A stretch of 64,000 nucleotides of DNA from Dermabacter indicis. GTDB taxonomy: Bacteria; Actinomycetota; Actinomycetes; Actinomycetales; Dermabacteraceae. Below are positions 44,838-52,983 of the stretch, piece by piece. Location: NCBI GenBank assembly GCA_001403775.1, contig CYUG01000017.1, positions 312,021-376,020 on the forward strand, read 5' to 3'. The position numbers and the translations under genes are program-made. The notes beneath the pieces are model-generated. The model did no database searches. It worked only from the letters and a program-made list of their open reading frames with translations, and had not been told where the DNA came from. Each line of letters starts with the position of its first letter. Positions within the stretch are counted from its first letter, which is position 1.

Positions 44838-44859
44838 TGAAAGTGACGTCCACGTGAAC
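44838..44859 (-). promoter_or_regulatory. PHO box candidate upstream of phoX
   Basis: On the minus strand two consecutive 11-bp units read GTTCACGTGGA and CGTCACTTTCA, resembling the direct repeat units (GTTCACC plus 4) bound by PhoP in actinobacteria. They end 75 bp before the PhoX start, next to an A/T-rich patch. Plausible because phoX genes belong to phosphate regulons. Confidence 0.4.
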
Positions 44860-44903
44860 TTTTTTCCAAAAAATATCCAAGGAATCCGTGTGCCTCCCGC
44901 GGC

Positions 44904-44967
44904 GGGGTGGAGAAAAAGGGGCCAGGCAACCCCGAAAACCGGGGCGCAACACCGCTTTTCTACCCCT
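44904..44967. repeat. Dispersed palindromic repeat, copy C
   Basis: GGGGTGGAGAAAAA at one end, TTTTCTACCCC at the other, and internal GGCAACCCC-GAAAACC-GGGG. It overlaps the stop codon region of the nifU-like gene and lies upstream of phoX. Confidence 0.75.
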
Positions 44968-45619
44968 TGCGTGGGTGGCGGTGGCGGAAGAGCCCTTCGA
45001 ATAGCCTCGGCCTCGTGCGGGGCGTCGCGTCTCGCACCTCGGCGAGTTCTGGTACGCGCTCCGCGAGCGCCTTCTCGATCCGCAGATGCAGCGTGACCTC
45101 GGAAAGCTCGCATCCCTTGCACGCGCCCGCGAACTGAACGCTCACCTCTCCCCCGGCATCGCCCCACGCGACATCCTCGAGGCGCACTTCACCGCCGTGC
45201 GAAGCAATGTAGGGGGCGAGATCGCCGTCGATCACGTCAGTCGCGGCGAGGCGCAGCGCCTCGACCCGCTGAGTCTCGCTCACCTCTGCATCGACCCATG
45301 CCGCTTGGGCAAGCAGCAGCGTGAGCCCCTCGCGCACCGCGTCGGCCTCGTACCGCCACGAATCCCCCTCGCGCAGCCACACCCAGAGTGAATGAGATTC
45401 AGCCAGGATTCGCTCAGCGCTCTCGACCTCGGCCAGTACGGGTTGCCACCCAAGCGGCAACGACGCGCCCTGCACGCTCCAGCGCAGCACCCGCTCCGCC
45501 CCTCGCACACTTGGCGCAACGGGAGAGGCGTGGCCAAGGCTTGGCACAGAACGCTCGGCTTCGGCGGGCACAGCGCCTAGTCCGACGCTTGCCAAGGAAC
45601 CGTCGGGACCCGCGCTCAC
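44960..45619 (-). CDS. NifU C-terminal-domain protein of the feo operon
   Basis: 219 aa from GTG 45619, overlapping the feoB stop as GTGA. The C-terminal ~85 residues (IDGDLAPYIASHGGEVRLEDVAWG, then FAGACKGCELSEVTLHLRIEKAL) are a NifU scaffold domain with the CxxC pair. The N-terminal ~120 residues (RVLRWSVQGASLPLGWQPVLAEVESAERILAES) are not one I recognise. NifU-like scaffolds hand over 4Fe-4S clusters; here the gene takes the place that feoC sometimes has. A link between Fe(II) uptake and cluster assembly is inferred from coupling. The 3' end lies in repeat C. Confidence 0.85.
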   Translation of the reverse strand: MSAGPDGSLASVGLGAVPAEAERSVPSLGHASPVAPSVRGAERVLRWSVQGASLPLGWQPVLAEVESAERILAESHSLWVWLREGDSWRYEADAVREGLTLLLAQAAWVDAEVSETQRVEALRLAATDVIDGDLAPYIASHGGEVRLEDVAWGDAGGEVSVQFAGACKGCELSEVTLHLRIEKALAERVPELAEVRDATPRTRPRLFEGLFRHRHPRKG

Positions 45620-47562
45620 AAAAGCGCCCCCACCGTGAGTTTCGCGAGGAAGGCCCCACCCCACGCGAGCGCGAACATGTAGCAGAAGGCGAGGGCGGGC
45701 CACGTCCACGACCCAGATTCTCGGCGCAGAGCCGCGATCGTGCTCGTGCACTGCAGCGCGAACACGAAGAACACGAGGAGGGCTACGATGGTGCTCGGCG
45801 TGAAGAGGAGTTGCCCTTCATACGGACCAGGCCCCCACGTGAGAGAAGAGAGAGCATCGCCGGGGTTATCGGGGTCCGAGGCGCTCGCGATCTGGCCGAG
45901 GGTGGAGACGAAGACCTCACGTGCACCGAGCGAGGCAACAACGCCGACGCTCACGCGCCAATCGAAACCGAGCGGCTCGAACACTGGCTGCACGGCCTTC
46001 CCGATGCCGGCGGCATAGGAATGCTCGAGCTGATAGGTCGAGACCGCCGCCGAATCCGAGCGGTCGATGCCTGCGGAGGCGAGCCCCGCTTCGCCCACGG
46101 CGGGAAGGTTGAGGAGCGCCCACAATACGAGCGTGAGCACGAGGATGATGCGCCCCACCTTCGTGAGGAAGCCCTTGACGGGGATCCACGTATTCGTGAC
46201 GAGCTCGCGCAGCGTGGGAATGCGATAGGTGGGCATCTCCATATAGAAGGGTAGGCTCGCGCTCCCTCGACCGAAGATCTTCGAGAAGACCCATGCGGAG
46301 GTCATCGCCGAGCACGCACCGAGCACATAGAGCGCGAAGAGCGTCGCCCCCTGCGCACCGACCACCCCACCGAGGCGTGCGTGGGAGGGAATGAGCATCG
46401 CAATGAGCATCGTGTACACGGGCAGGCGCGCCGAGCACGTCATGAGCGGGATTGTGAGCATCGTCGTGAGCCGATCCTTCGCCGAGGGAAGCGAACGCGT
46501 CGCCATAATCCCGGGAATCGCGCATGCGAGGCTCGAAAGCATCGCCACGAACGCTCGCCCCTCGAGACCCGCGCCCGCCATGACACGGTCCATGAGGAAT
46601 GCCGCCCTCGACATGTAGCCCGAAGCCTCAAGGATCGAGAGGGCAAAGAAGAGGAGGAAAATCTGCGGCACGAATGTGAGCACGCCGCCCACGCCGCCGA
46701 TGAGACCATCGGCCACGAGACCCGCGAGCCACTCGATGCCAATGCGGTCACGAGCGATATCGCCGAGGAGCGCGAAGCCTTCCTCGATCCACCCCTGGAT
46801 CGGCGCAGCGACCGTGAAAATGAGCTGGAAGAGGGCGAACATCGCCGCGAAAAACACGAGGCTCCCCCACAGGGGGTGCAGCAGCACCGCGTCGATGCGG
46901 CGAGTACGCGTGTGCGTGCCGGGTGAACGGTAGTGCGCGGCTTTCAGCACCGAATCAATCCACGCAGCTGAGCCCTTCGGGTCGGTGGGCGCGGGAACGG
47001 CAGGGCTCGGCCATTCTTTTTCCGACGCCAGCTGGGCCTTCAGTGCGTCAAGCTCGTGGCGATTTCCGGCCGTCACGACGAGAACGCGGTGGCCGAGCGC
47101 CTTGGAGAGCGCCGCAACATCCACGCTGCCACCCCGCCTCAGGAACTCGTCTGCGTGCGTGAGAGCGACAAGGATGGGGAGTGCCGTGCGTTGAAGCTGC
47201 GCGATGAGTCCGAGCGAGCGCCGCATGCTCGTGGCGTCGAGCACGGCGATGAGCGCATCCGCGCGGTTCTCGCTGCTGAGCGAGTCGAGAACGACCTTTT
47301 CATCTGGGCTGATCGGGTCGAGGGAATAGGTGCCGGGGAGGTCTTCGACCTCGGCGTCGATCTCGGCTCCGGAGGCGTCGGAAATGCTGACGCTTCCCAC
47401 GAACCTGCTGACCGTGACTCCCGGGTAATTCGCAACCTTCGCCCGCATGCCCGTAAGAGCGTTGAACACGGTGGACTTACCGGCGTTCGGATTGCCCACG
47501 AGGGCGAATCGGCGCGCGTGGGTCTCGCGCGGCGCTGCCGGCGCCGCATCGTGGCAGGTCAT
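45616..47562 (-). CDS. feoB: Ferrous iron transporter
   Basis: 648 aa. The N-terminal G domain has G1 GNPNAGKST, G3 DLPGTYSL and G4 LTHADE (variant of NKxD, with threonine-histidine replacing part of the motif), followed by the membrane domain with Gate regions (MAGAGLEGRAFVAMLSSLACAIPGIMATR, containing the conserved SSxxCAxP cysteine). It imports Fe(II) across the cytoplasmic membrane using GTP. ATG overlaps feoA stop (ATGA), and its stop overlaps the nifU-like start (GTGA). Confidence 0.96.
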   Translation of the reverse strand: MTCHDAAPAAPRETHARRFALVGNPNAGKSTVFNALTGMRAKVANYPGVTVSRFVGSVSISDASGAEIDAEVEDLPGTYSLDPISPDEKVVLDSLSSENRADALIAVLDATSMRRSLGLIAQLQRTALPILVALTHADEFLRRGGSVDVAALSKALGHRVLVVTAGNRHELDALKAQLASEKEWPSPAVPAPTDPKGSAAWIDSVLKAAHYRSPGTHTRTRRIDAVLLHPLWGSLVFFAAMFALFQLIFTVAAPIQGWIEEGFALLGDIARDRIGIEWLAGLVADGLIGGVGGVLTFVPQIFLLFFALSILEASGYMSRAAFLMDRVMAGAGLEGRAFVAMLSSLACAIPGIMATRSLPSAKDRLTTMLTIPLMTCSARLPVYTMLIAMLIPSHARLGGVVGAQGATLFALYVLGACSAMTSAWVFSKIFGRGSASLPFYMEMPTYRIPTLRELVTNTWIPVKGFLTKVGRIILVLTLVLWALLNLPAVGEAGLASAGIDRSDSAAVSTYQLEHSYAAGIGKAVQPVFEPLGFDWRVSVGVVASLGAREVFVSTLGQIASASDPDNPGDALSSLTWGPGPYEGQLLFTPSTIVALLVFFVFALQCTSTIAALRRESGSWTWPALAFCYMFALAWGGAFLAKLTVGALL

Positions 47563-47918
47563 GCCGCCTTCTTCTCAAGGGCCTCCGGGACGTCTTCTTC
47601 CCCGACGTGCACGAGAATGCGCGCGGCATCGCGCTTGCGCAGCACGATCTCGCAGTCCGCGACACGGAACACGAGCGGGTCGCGCATGGGCGCCTTGCGC
47701 ACGAGCTCAACCTCGAGGCCGGGGTGGAAGCCCAGGTCGAAGAGGCGGCGGCACAGAACCGAGTTCGTGTCGCGATAGGCGGCGATCACTGCGATCGATC
47801 CCTTCGGCAACTCATTGAGCGCAATGGTCGAGGCGAAGGGGCAGTCGAGAGTACACACGAGCGCGCGGGAGGTGAGCTCCTCGGCGAGCGCGTCCATCTC
47901 GGGGTAGGCAACTGACAT
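47559..47918 (-). CDS. feoA: FeoA-domain iron transport accessory protein
   Basis: 119 aa. SH3-like FeoA core (ALNELPKGSIAVIAAYRDTNSVLCRRLFDLGFHPGLEVELVRKAPMRDPLVFRV), with GF-PG typical of the family, preceded by about 30 extra residues. It assists FeoB. TAACCT on the minus strand (47926-47931) ends 7 nt before ATG 47918, so the message is probably leaderless, and that -10 lies inside the DtxR/IdeR-like box. Confidence 0.94.
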   Translation of the reverse strand: MSVAYPEMDALAEELTSRALVCTLDCPFASTIALNELPKGSIAVIAAYRDTNSVLCRRLFDLGFHPGLEVELVRKAPMRDPLVFRVADCEIVLRKRDAARILVHVGEEDVPEALEKKAA

Positions 47919-47923
47919 ATTTG

Positions 47924-47942
47924 CAAGGTTAGCATTGCCTAA
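47924..47942. promoter_or_regulatory. DtxR/IdeR iron box at the feoA promoter
   Basis: CAAGGTTAGCATTGCCTAA matches the DtxR/IdeR consensus (TTAGGTTAGSCTAACCTAA) at 14 of 19 positions, including both AGGTTAG-like and CCTAA arms. It covers the likely -10 of feoA, so iron-loaded repressor would block transcription. Confidence 0.7.
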
Positions 47943-48081
47943 TCTAAGTGGGGAGGGACGTAGCGCACACCTCCGTCGGCCCTGAGACCTCCTGTTGGCC
48001 CCAGCAGTTCTGAATACTCAGTGAACTCGCTGCAACATTTCACCTCCTGCCTTGCCGTAAATTCCCCACCATTGGTCTTCT

Positions 48082-48094
48082 TAAAGCGGCTTTA
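48082..48094. promoter_or_regulatory. Operator candidate upstream of sugar-binding protein
   Basis: TAAAGCGGCTTTA is a perfect palindrome with 6-bp arms and a central G, the size and symmetry of LacI-family operators. It overlaps a weak TTGGTC/TAGAAA promoter 57 bp before the ATG. Confidence 0.45.
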
Positions 48095-48150
48095 GAAAAC
48101 CGCTCACCTTTGCCGCTATCTGCGACCCCTTACCCCAAAAGGAGACCACC

Positions 48151-49467
48151 ATGGCCACATCCCCGATTGCTCGCCGCTCCCTCCTCGCCGCTGGCGGGGC
48201 CGCCTTCGCCGCCGCCGCCGCAGGATGTGGCGGCGGAAACAAGGCCGCAATCAAGGACGCCACGAACGAAATTGGCGAGGACCCAAAGACGATCGAAGGC
48301 ACGATCACCTACGCCTACTGGGACATCAACCAAGAGGCAATGCTCAAAGACGTCATGAAGGCCTTCAATGAGAAGTACCCGAACGTCAAGGTGCAGCTCA
48401 ACATGGTCCCGTTCAAGGACTACTTCACGAAGCTTCGCGCCCAGGCCTCCTCGAAGGCTCTCCCCGACGTGTTCTGGATGAACGGCCCGAACTTCCGCTC
48501 CTACGCCGAGAACGGTCAGCTCGCCTCCCTCCAGGCTCTCGTGGACGACGGTCTCATCGACCCCAAAAAGTACCCGAGCGCCCTCGTGGAGATGTACACG
48601 GTCGACGGCGACCTGTTCGCCACGTGCAAGGACGTCGACTGCGTGGGCATCTGGTACAACAAGAAGCTCTTCGACCAGGCCGGCGTCGCCTACCCCGACG
48701 AGACCTGGACGCTCGACACCTACAAGGAGAAGGCACTCGAGCTCACCGATAAGCTTCCCGACGGTGTGTGGGGCTGCGCCGAGGTGTTCTCTCGAACCGC
48801 GTCCTACTACCACTCGATCGCCATCAATGGCGGCTGGGTCATCTCTGACGACAAAACGACGTCCGGCTACGACGACCCGAAGACCATCGAGGGCGTGAAG
48901 TTCTGGCGCGATCTCATCGAGATTGGCGCATGCCCCAGCCGCGAGTTCCTCGCCGAAAACTCGTGCTACGGCATGTTTGAAGGCGGTCAGGTTGCCATGC
49001 AGTGGTCGGGCAACTGGCGAGTGGGCGCGCTCATCGGCTCCTCCGTGAAGGACGACTGCGCCGTCGCGTACCTTCCCGGCGGCGACGACCGCAAGACAGC
49101 CGTGCACGGCCTCGGCCACGTAATCTCTGCGAACACCGAGAATCTCGCTGCCTCCCAGGCCCTCGTGACCTTCCTCGCGGGTGAAGAAGCAGCAAAGATC
49201 AGCGCGGAATCCGGCATCGCGCTCCCCGCTCTCGAAGGCACCCAGGACCCCTACGTCGATGCCCAACCCGGCTACGACCTCGACGTTTTTGTCGACCAGG
49301 CGGAAAACTACGCCGTGCCCTTCCCCGTCTCCAAGACGTGCCCCGAATGGGAAGAGCTCGAGGGTGAACACCTCTCGAAAGTCTTCGACGGGGAAATCTC
49401 CGCGGAAGAGGGCTGCAAGGCACTCGCGAAAGCCATGAACGAGGTGCTCAAGAAGGAAAATAGCTAA
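48151..49467 (+). CDS. Sugar ABC transporter binding lipoprotein (orphan)
   Basis: 438 aa, family 1 solute-binding protein. Tat-type lipoprotein signal: ARRSLLAAGGAAFAAAAAGC, lipid-modified Cys in GCGGG. DVFWMNGPNFRSYAENGQLASLQALVDDG and the later VAMQWSGNWRVGA are the usual sugar-binding motifs. AAGGAGA precedes ATG. It has no permease of its own on this strand; the convergent operon next to it encodes a pair plus another binding protein, so sharing is possible. Followed by a long hairpin. Confidence 0.92.
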   Translation: MATSPIARRSLLAAGGAAFAAAAAGCGGGNKAAIKDATNEIGEDPKTIEGTITYAYWDINQEAMLKDVMKAFNEKYPNVKVQLNMVPFKDYFTKLRAQASSKALPDVFWMNGPNFRSYAENGQLASLQALVDDGLIDPKKYPSALVEMYTVDGDLFATCKDVDCVGIWYNKKLFDQAGVAYPDETWTLDTYKEKALELTDKLPDGVWGCAEVFSRTASYYHSIAINGGWVISDDKTTSGYDDPKTIEGVKFWRDLIEIGACPSREFLAENSCYGMFEGGQVAMQWSGNWRVGALIGSSVKDDCAVAYLPGGDDRKTAVHGLGHVISANTENLAASQALVTFLAGEEAAKISAESGIALPALEGTQDPYVDAQPGYDLDVFVDQAENYAVPFPVSKTCPEWEELEGEHLSKVFDGEISAEEGCKALAKAMNEVLKKENS

Positions 49468-49489
49468 ACCTTCGAGCACGGGCGCACAC

Positions 49490-49529
49490 GCACTGGCCCG
49501 CCTCCCCGGTTGGGGAGGTGGGCCAGTGC
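49490..49529. terminator. Long hairpin terminator
   Basis: An 18-bp stem (GCACTGGCCC..., one G-T pair) with a GGTT loop, 22 nt after the binding-protein stop. A second inverted repeat (GGTAGGTGC arms at 49539-49547 and 49601-49609, with an AAGCCC/GGGCTT hairpin inside) closes the opposite operon. Confidence 0.6.
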
Positions 49530-49604
49530 ATCTAAGGAGGTAGGTGCCGCGCGCGGCATGCGACCGTCGGAACCTTAAAGCCCAAACCGGGCTTAGGCGC
49601 GCAC

Positions 49605-50543
49605 CTACCCCTTCACCGAACCCTCCGTAAGGCCGCCGCGCCAGAAACGCTGAAGCACGAGGATGAGGATCGCGAGCGGGATCACCGACAGGAGCGCGCC
49701 ACCGGTCGTGAGCTGGAAGAACTCCGGCAAACGATCCGTCTGCGCACGCCAGTTGTCGAGGCCGAGTGTAATCGGGTAGAGCCTCTCATCCGCGAGCATC
49801 ACGAGGGGCAGGAAGTAGTTGTTCCAGATCGCCACGAACTGGAACAGCAGAATCGTCACAACCGCGGGCGTGAGTTGCGGAAGTGCAAGCCGGTGGAAAA
49901 GACCGATCTCGCTTACGCCATCGATACGCCCGGCCTCGAGCATCGAATCCGGAACGGCAGCGCTTGCGTAAATCGACGCGAGGAACAGGCCGAACGGACT
50001 CACGAGCGAGGGGATGAGCACCGACCAGTAGGTGTTCGTGAGGCCCACGCTCGAGAAGAGGAAGAACAGCGGCAGCGCGGTCGCTGTACCCGGAACGAGG
50101 ACGCCGCCCAGCACGAACGCATACACGGCCTTGCGGCCCGGGAAGCGATACTTCGCGAGTGCATACCCCGCTGCTACAGCGAAGTACGTCGCGAGAATCG
50201 AACCAATGCCCGAATAGAGTAGTGAATTGAGCGCCCAGCGAGAGAAGATCCCACCGTTTGCCGTGAACACTGCCTTGAGATTGTCGAAGAGCAGGAAATC
50301 TTTGCCGAACCAGAAACCACTCGTGCCAAACAAATCCTCGGTCGACTTCGTCGCGTTCACGATGACCCAGTAAACCGGGACGAGGAAGTAGATCGCGACA
50401 ATCGCGAGGAGCGCGGTCACAATGATCGTTGTCGCCGGGCTGCGGCCCGCCGAGCGTGCACCGGAACGCTGATCCCGTTCGAGGCGAGCCGCGCGCTTCT
50501 TCCGCTCGCGTGCGCTCAGTTCGGTCGGGTGAATAGTGCTCAT
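49605..50543 (-). CDS. Sugar ABC transporter permease (MalG type)
   Basis: 312 aa from ATG 50543 (GGAGAGGA upstream), overlapping the preceding permease stop as ATGA. Six membrane segments after a basic, ~45-residue cytoplasmic tail. The EAA loop ASAAVPDSMLEAGRIDGVSEIGLFHRLALPQLTPA is diagnostic of CUT1 inner-membrane proteins. No ATPase gene is near, so a shared MsiK-type ATPase is likely, as in other actinobacteria. Confidence 0.93.
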   Translation of the reverse strand: MSTIHPTELSARERKKRAARLERDQRSGARSAGRSPATTIIVTALLAIVAIYFLVPVYWVIVNATKSTEDLFGTSGFWFGKDFLLFDNLKAVFTANGGIFSRWALNSLLYSGIGSILATYFAVAAGYALAKYRFPGRKAVYAFVLGGVLVPGTATALPLFFLFSSVGLTNTYWSVLIPSLVSPFGLFLASIYASAAVPDSMLEAGRIDGVSEIGLFHRLALPQLTPAVVTILLFQFVAIWNNYFLPLVMLADERLYPITLGLDNWRAQTDRLPEFFQLTTGGALLSVIPLAILILVLQRFWRGGLTEGSVKG

Positions 50544-51424
50544 CGCTTCCTCTCCGCCCACGAGGACACCCCGAGAGCAATGGCCGAAAGAACAAAGGCC
50601 GAGACCGCGATGATCACGGCCTGCGCCGCTGCCATCCCCACCTCGTTGTACTGGAACGCGTATGCGTACGCGCTCATGTTGGGCGTGTACTCATTCGTGA
50701 TGCCCGAGCTCATCGTCATGAGCAGGCGCGGCTCGGCAAACAACTGGAGCGTTCCGATGATCGAGAAGATGATCGTGAGCATAAGCGCCGGCCTGATGAG
50801 TGGCAGTTGGATTGAGGTCACGATCTTGAGCGGGCCCGCGCCATCGATGCGCGCCGCCTCGTACAGCTCACCGGGAATTGCCTTGAGCTGGGCGATGATG
50901 ATGAGCATGTTGTAGCCCGTGTACGTCCACGTCACGATATTCGCGATCGACCACAGCACCATGTCGGGGCTGAGGAAGTCCACGTTGAGCCCCACAATCT
51001 GGAGCACATCAACAATGGGGCTCAGGCCCGGGATATACAGGAACGACCACAGGATCGTCGCGATCACGCCCGGGATGCCGTAGGGCAAGAAGTAGGCGCT
51101 CCTAAAGAACGCCGGCCACTTCGCCGCGGCGCTCTCGAGGAGGAGCGCGAGCGCCGTCGCGGCGACGATCATGACCGTCACCTGGACGATGCCAAAGAGG
51201 ATCATGCGGCCGATCGACGCGACAAAATTTTGATTGGCGAGGGCAGCGATGTAGTTATCGAAGCCCGCGAACGAGCTTTCGATCCCGCCTTCGCCAAGGA
51301 GGCCACGGCGCTCGACGGTGGTGAAGCTGTAGCCCACGGCCATGATGATTGGCACGATCATCGTGCCAATGAACAGCACTAAGAACGGTGCCATGAGTGC
51401 CCAGGGTGCCCATTTCGCTTTCAT
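50540..51424 (-). CDS. Sugar ABC transporter permease (MalF type)
   Basis: 294 aa, six membrane segments. EAA loop AIPGELYEAARIDGAGPLKIVTSIQLPLIRP. It pairs with the downstream MalG-type permease. Start overlaps the binding-protein stop (ATGA) and its own stop overlaps the next start: three coupled genes. Confidence 0.93.
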   Translation of the reverse strand: MKAKWAPWALMAPFLVLFIGTMIVPIIMAVGYSFTTVERRGLLGEGGIESSFAGFDNYIAALANQNFVASIGRMILFGIVQVTVMIVAATALALLLESAAAKWPAFFRSAYFLPYGIPGVIATILWSFLYIPGLSPIVDVLQIVGLNVDFLSPDMVLWSIANIVTWTYTGYNMLIIIAQLKAIPGELYEAARIDGAGPLKIVTSIQLPLIRPALMLTIIFSIIGTLQLFAEPRLLMTMSSGITNEYTPNMSAYAYAFQYNEVGMAAAQAVIIAVSAFVLSAIALGVSSWAERKR

Positions 51425-52746
51425 CGCGCCTCCTCAGCGTTGAGGCCCATGCCTTGCATGATCTCGGTGATGTCTTTCTGCGTGACCTCGAGAAGATCTA
51501 CGAGGGGCTGCTCGCCATTGATCGCCTTGGTCATGCCGGTTCCCACGACGTCCATGAAGCGTTGCATGAGCGGCGCCCACGTCCATTCGAGGTTCTGCCC
51601 CTTAGCCATGGGGGTGATGACGTCCTGGTTGTAGTTTTGGCCCGAGAAGAACTCGGAGGGCTGAGTGCGAGCTTCACCGATGTACTCCGCCGACGGTGAC
51701 CAGCCAATACCGCAGTTCTCAATCATCGCGTCGATCCCCTCGGGAGTCGTACACATCCACGTGCAAAACTCGAGGGCCTCGGCCGGGTGCTTACTCGTCG
51801 AGAGAATCGCCGCGGACGAGCCACCGTGGGCGCCCGAGGCAAAACCATCGTCCCACGCGGGCATGGGCGCCACGGCCCACTTGCCTTTCGCGTTCGGCAC
51901 GGCTTCGATGAGGGCGTCGCTCCAGGATCCGGAGATCGTGCTGAGCACCTTGTCATCGCCGGTGGCGGCCATCCACGGTGTCGAGAAAGCGCCGTAACCG
52001 GTTCCCACGAGTTTGTCGGCGAGGATGCCGTCCCAGAACTCGGCGATCTTGAGCGATTTCTCGTCGGTCATATTGATGATCCAGCCGTCTCCCTCGGGCT
52101 TGAACCACGTGGCCCCGGCTTGCATGGCCCACATCACGAAGTAGGAACCGTCGCTCGGGTCAAGCGTGAAGATCGTTTTTCCTGCGTCCTTGACGGTTCC
52201 CGCGACCTCGCGGAATTCCTCCCACGTGGAGGGCGGGGTGAGTCCGAGTTCACCTTCGAGAACTTCGCGGTTGTAGAAGTTTGCGACGGGGCCCGTGTCC
52301 TGCGGGACAGCCCAGACTGACTCGCCCACTTGAGCTTGCGCGTAAGCGCCCGGATCGAACTTGTCCTTTTCGATGCCGTAGCGCGAGAGGTCGACGAGGG
52401 CGCCCGCGAGCGCGAACTCGGGTACGGAGCGAAGTTCGACTTGGGCGATGTCGGGGCCACCGCCCGCGGCGACTGCGGAGAGAATCTTCGCGTAGCCGCC
52501 GGCTCCGCCACCCGGGATCCACGAGGCTTCCACGTGGATGCGATCTTGGCTCTTGTTGAACACATCGGCGACCTTTTGAAGGTCCTTGACCCACGCCCAG
52601 TAGGTGAGTTTCACGCGATCCTTCGAGGGCGGGATCGTGGCTTCGGCATTGACAGAGCCGGGGTTGGGTGGGGCGCAGCTAGCGAGCACACCCGCGAGGG
52701 CAGCGCCACCTCCCGCGAGCGCGGTGCGCCGGGTCATGGGCTTCAT
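51421..52746 (-). CDS. Sugar ABC transporter binding lipoprotein (operon copy)
   Basis: 441 aa from ATG 52746 behind GAGGAGG; longer frames upstream lack a ribosome site. Tat-type lipoprotein signal TRRTALAGGGAALAGVLASC, with the final Cys lipidated. The family 1 fold shows DIAQVELRSVPEFALAGALVDLSRYG and SWSDALIEAVPNAKGKWAVAPMP. First gene of the binding protein-permease-permease operon, preceded by overlapping palindromes at 52813-52831. Confidence 0.92.
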   Translation of the reverse strand: MKPMTRRTALAGGGAALAGVLASCAPPNPGSVNAEATIPPSKDRVKLTYWAWVKDLQKVADVFNKSQDRIHVEASWIPGGGAGGYAKILSAVAAGGGPDIAQVELRSVPEFALAGALVDLSRYGIEKDKFDPGAYAQAQVGESVWAVPQDTGPVANFYNREVLEGELGLTPPSTWEEFREVAGTVKDAGKTIFTLDPSDGSYFVMWAMQAGATWFKPEGDGWIINMTDEKSLKIAEFWDGILADKLVGTGYGAFSTPWMAATGDDKVLSTISGSWSDALIEAVPNAKGKWAVAPMPAWDDGFASGAHGGSSAAILSTSKHPAEALEFCTWMCTTPEGIDAMIENCGIGWSPSAEYIGEARTQPSEFFSGQNYNQDVITPMAKGQNLEWTWAPLMQRFMDVVGTGMTKAINGEQPLVDLLEVTQKDITEIMQGMGLNAEEAR

Positions 52747-52812
52747 GGGACCTCCTCGTCCATGCGCATCGGTGCGACCCTTCTTTGCGGCCAGCACTAT
52801 CGATGCGGTCTG

Positions 52813-52831
52813 CATCACAGTGATGTCATCA
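52813..52831. promoter_or_regulatory. Two overlapping palindromes at the sugar operon promoter
   Basis: CATCACAGTGATG (52813-52825) and TGATGTCATCA (52821-52831) share TGATG. The second overlaps TATGAT on the minus strand (52828-52833), a good -10. Overlapping operators of this kind suggest a GntR- or LacI-family repressor; none is encoded here. Confidence 0.5.
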
Positions 52832-52983
52832 TACAACTGACCTCCGGGGGCGCGGGTAACTGACTCACTCTCCGACCAGTCAGGGTGAAGGAAAGTGCAC
52901 GGGCATCACCGATTCCGGGACCTCTCACACCGTTACCTCCACCCTGGGGGAGAGTGCGAGTGGCGTACTGAAAGAATGGAGCC

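Noticed and set aside
43546..45096. 516-codon plus-strand frame opposite phoX
   Set aside because: Mirror of a strongly conserved PhoX sequence; no motif of its own.
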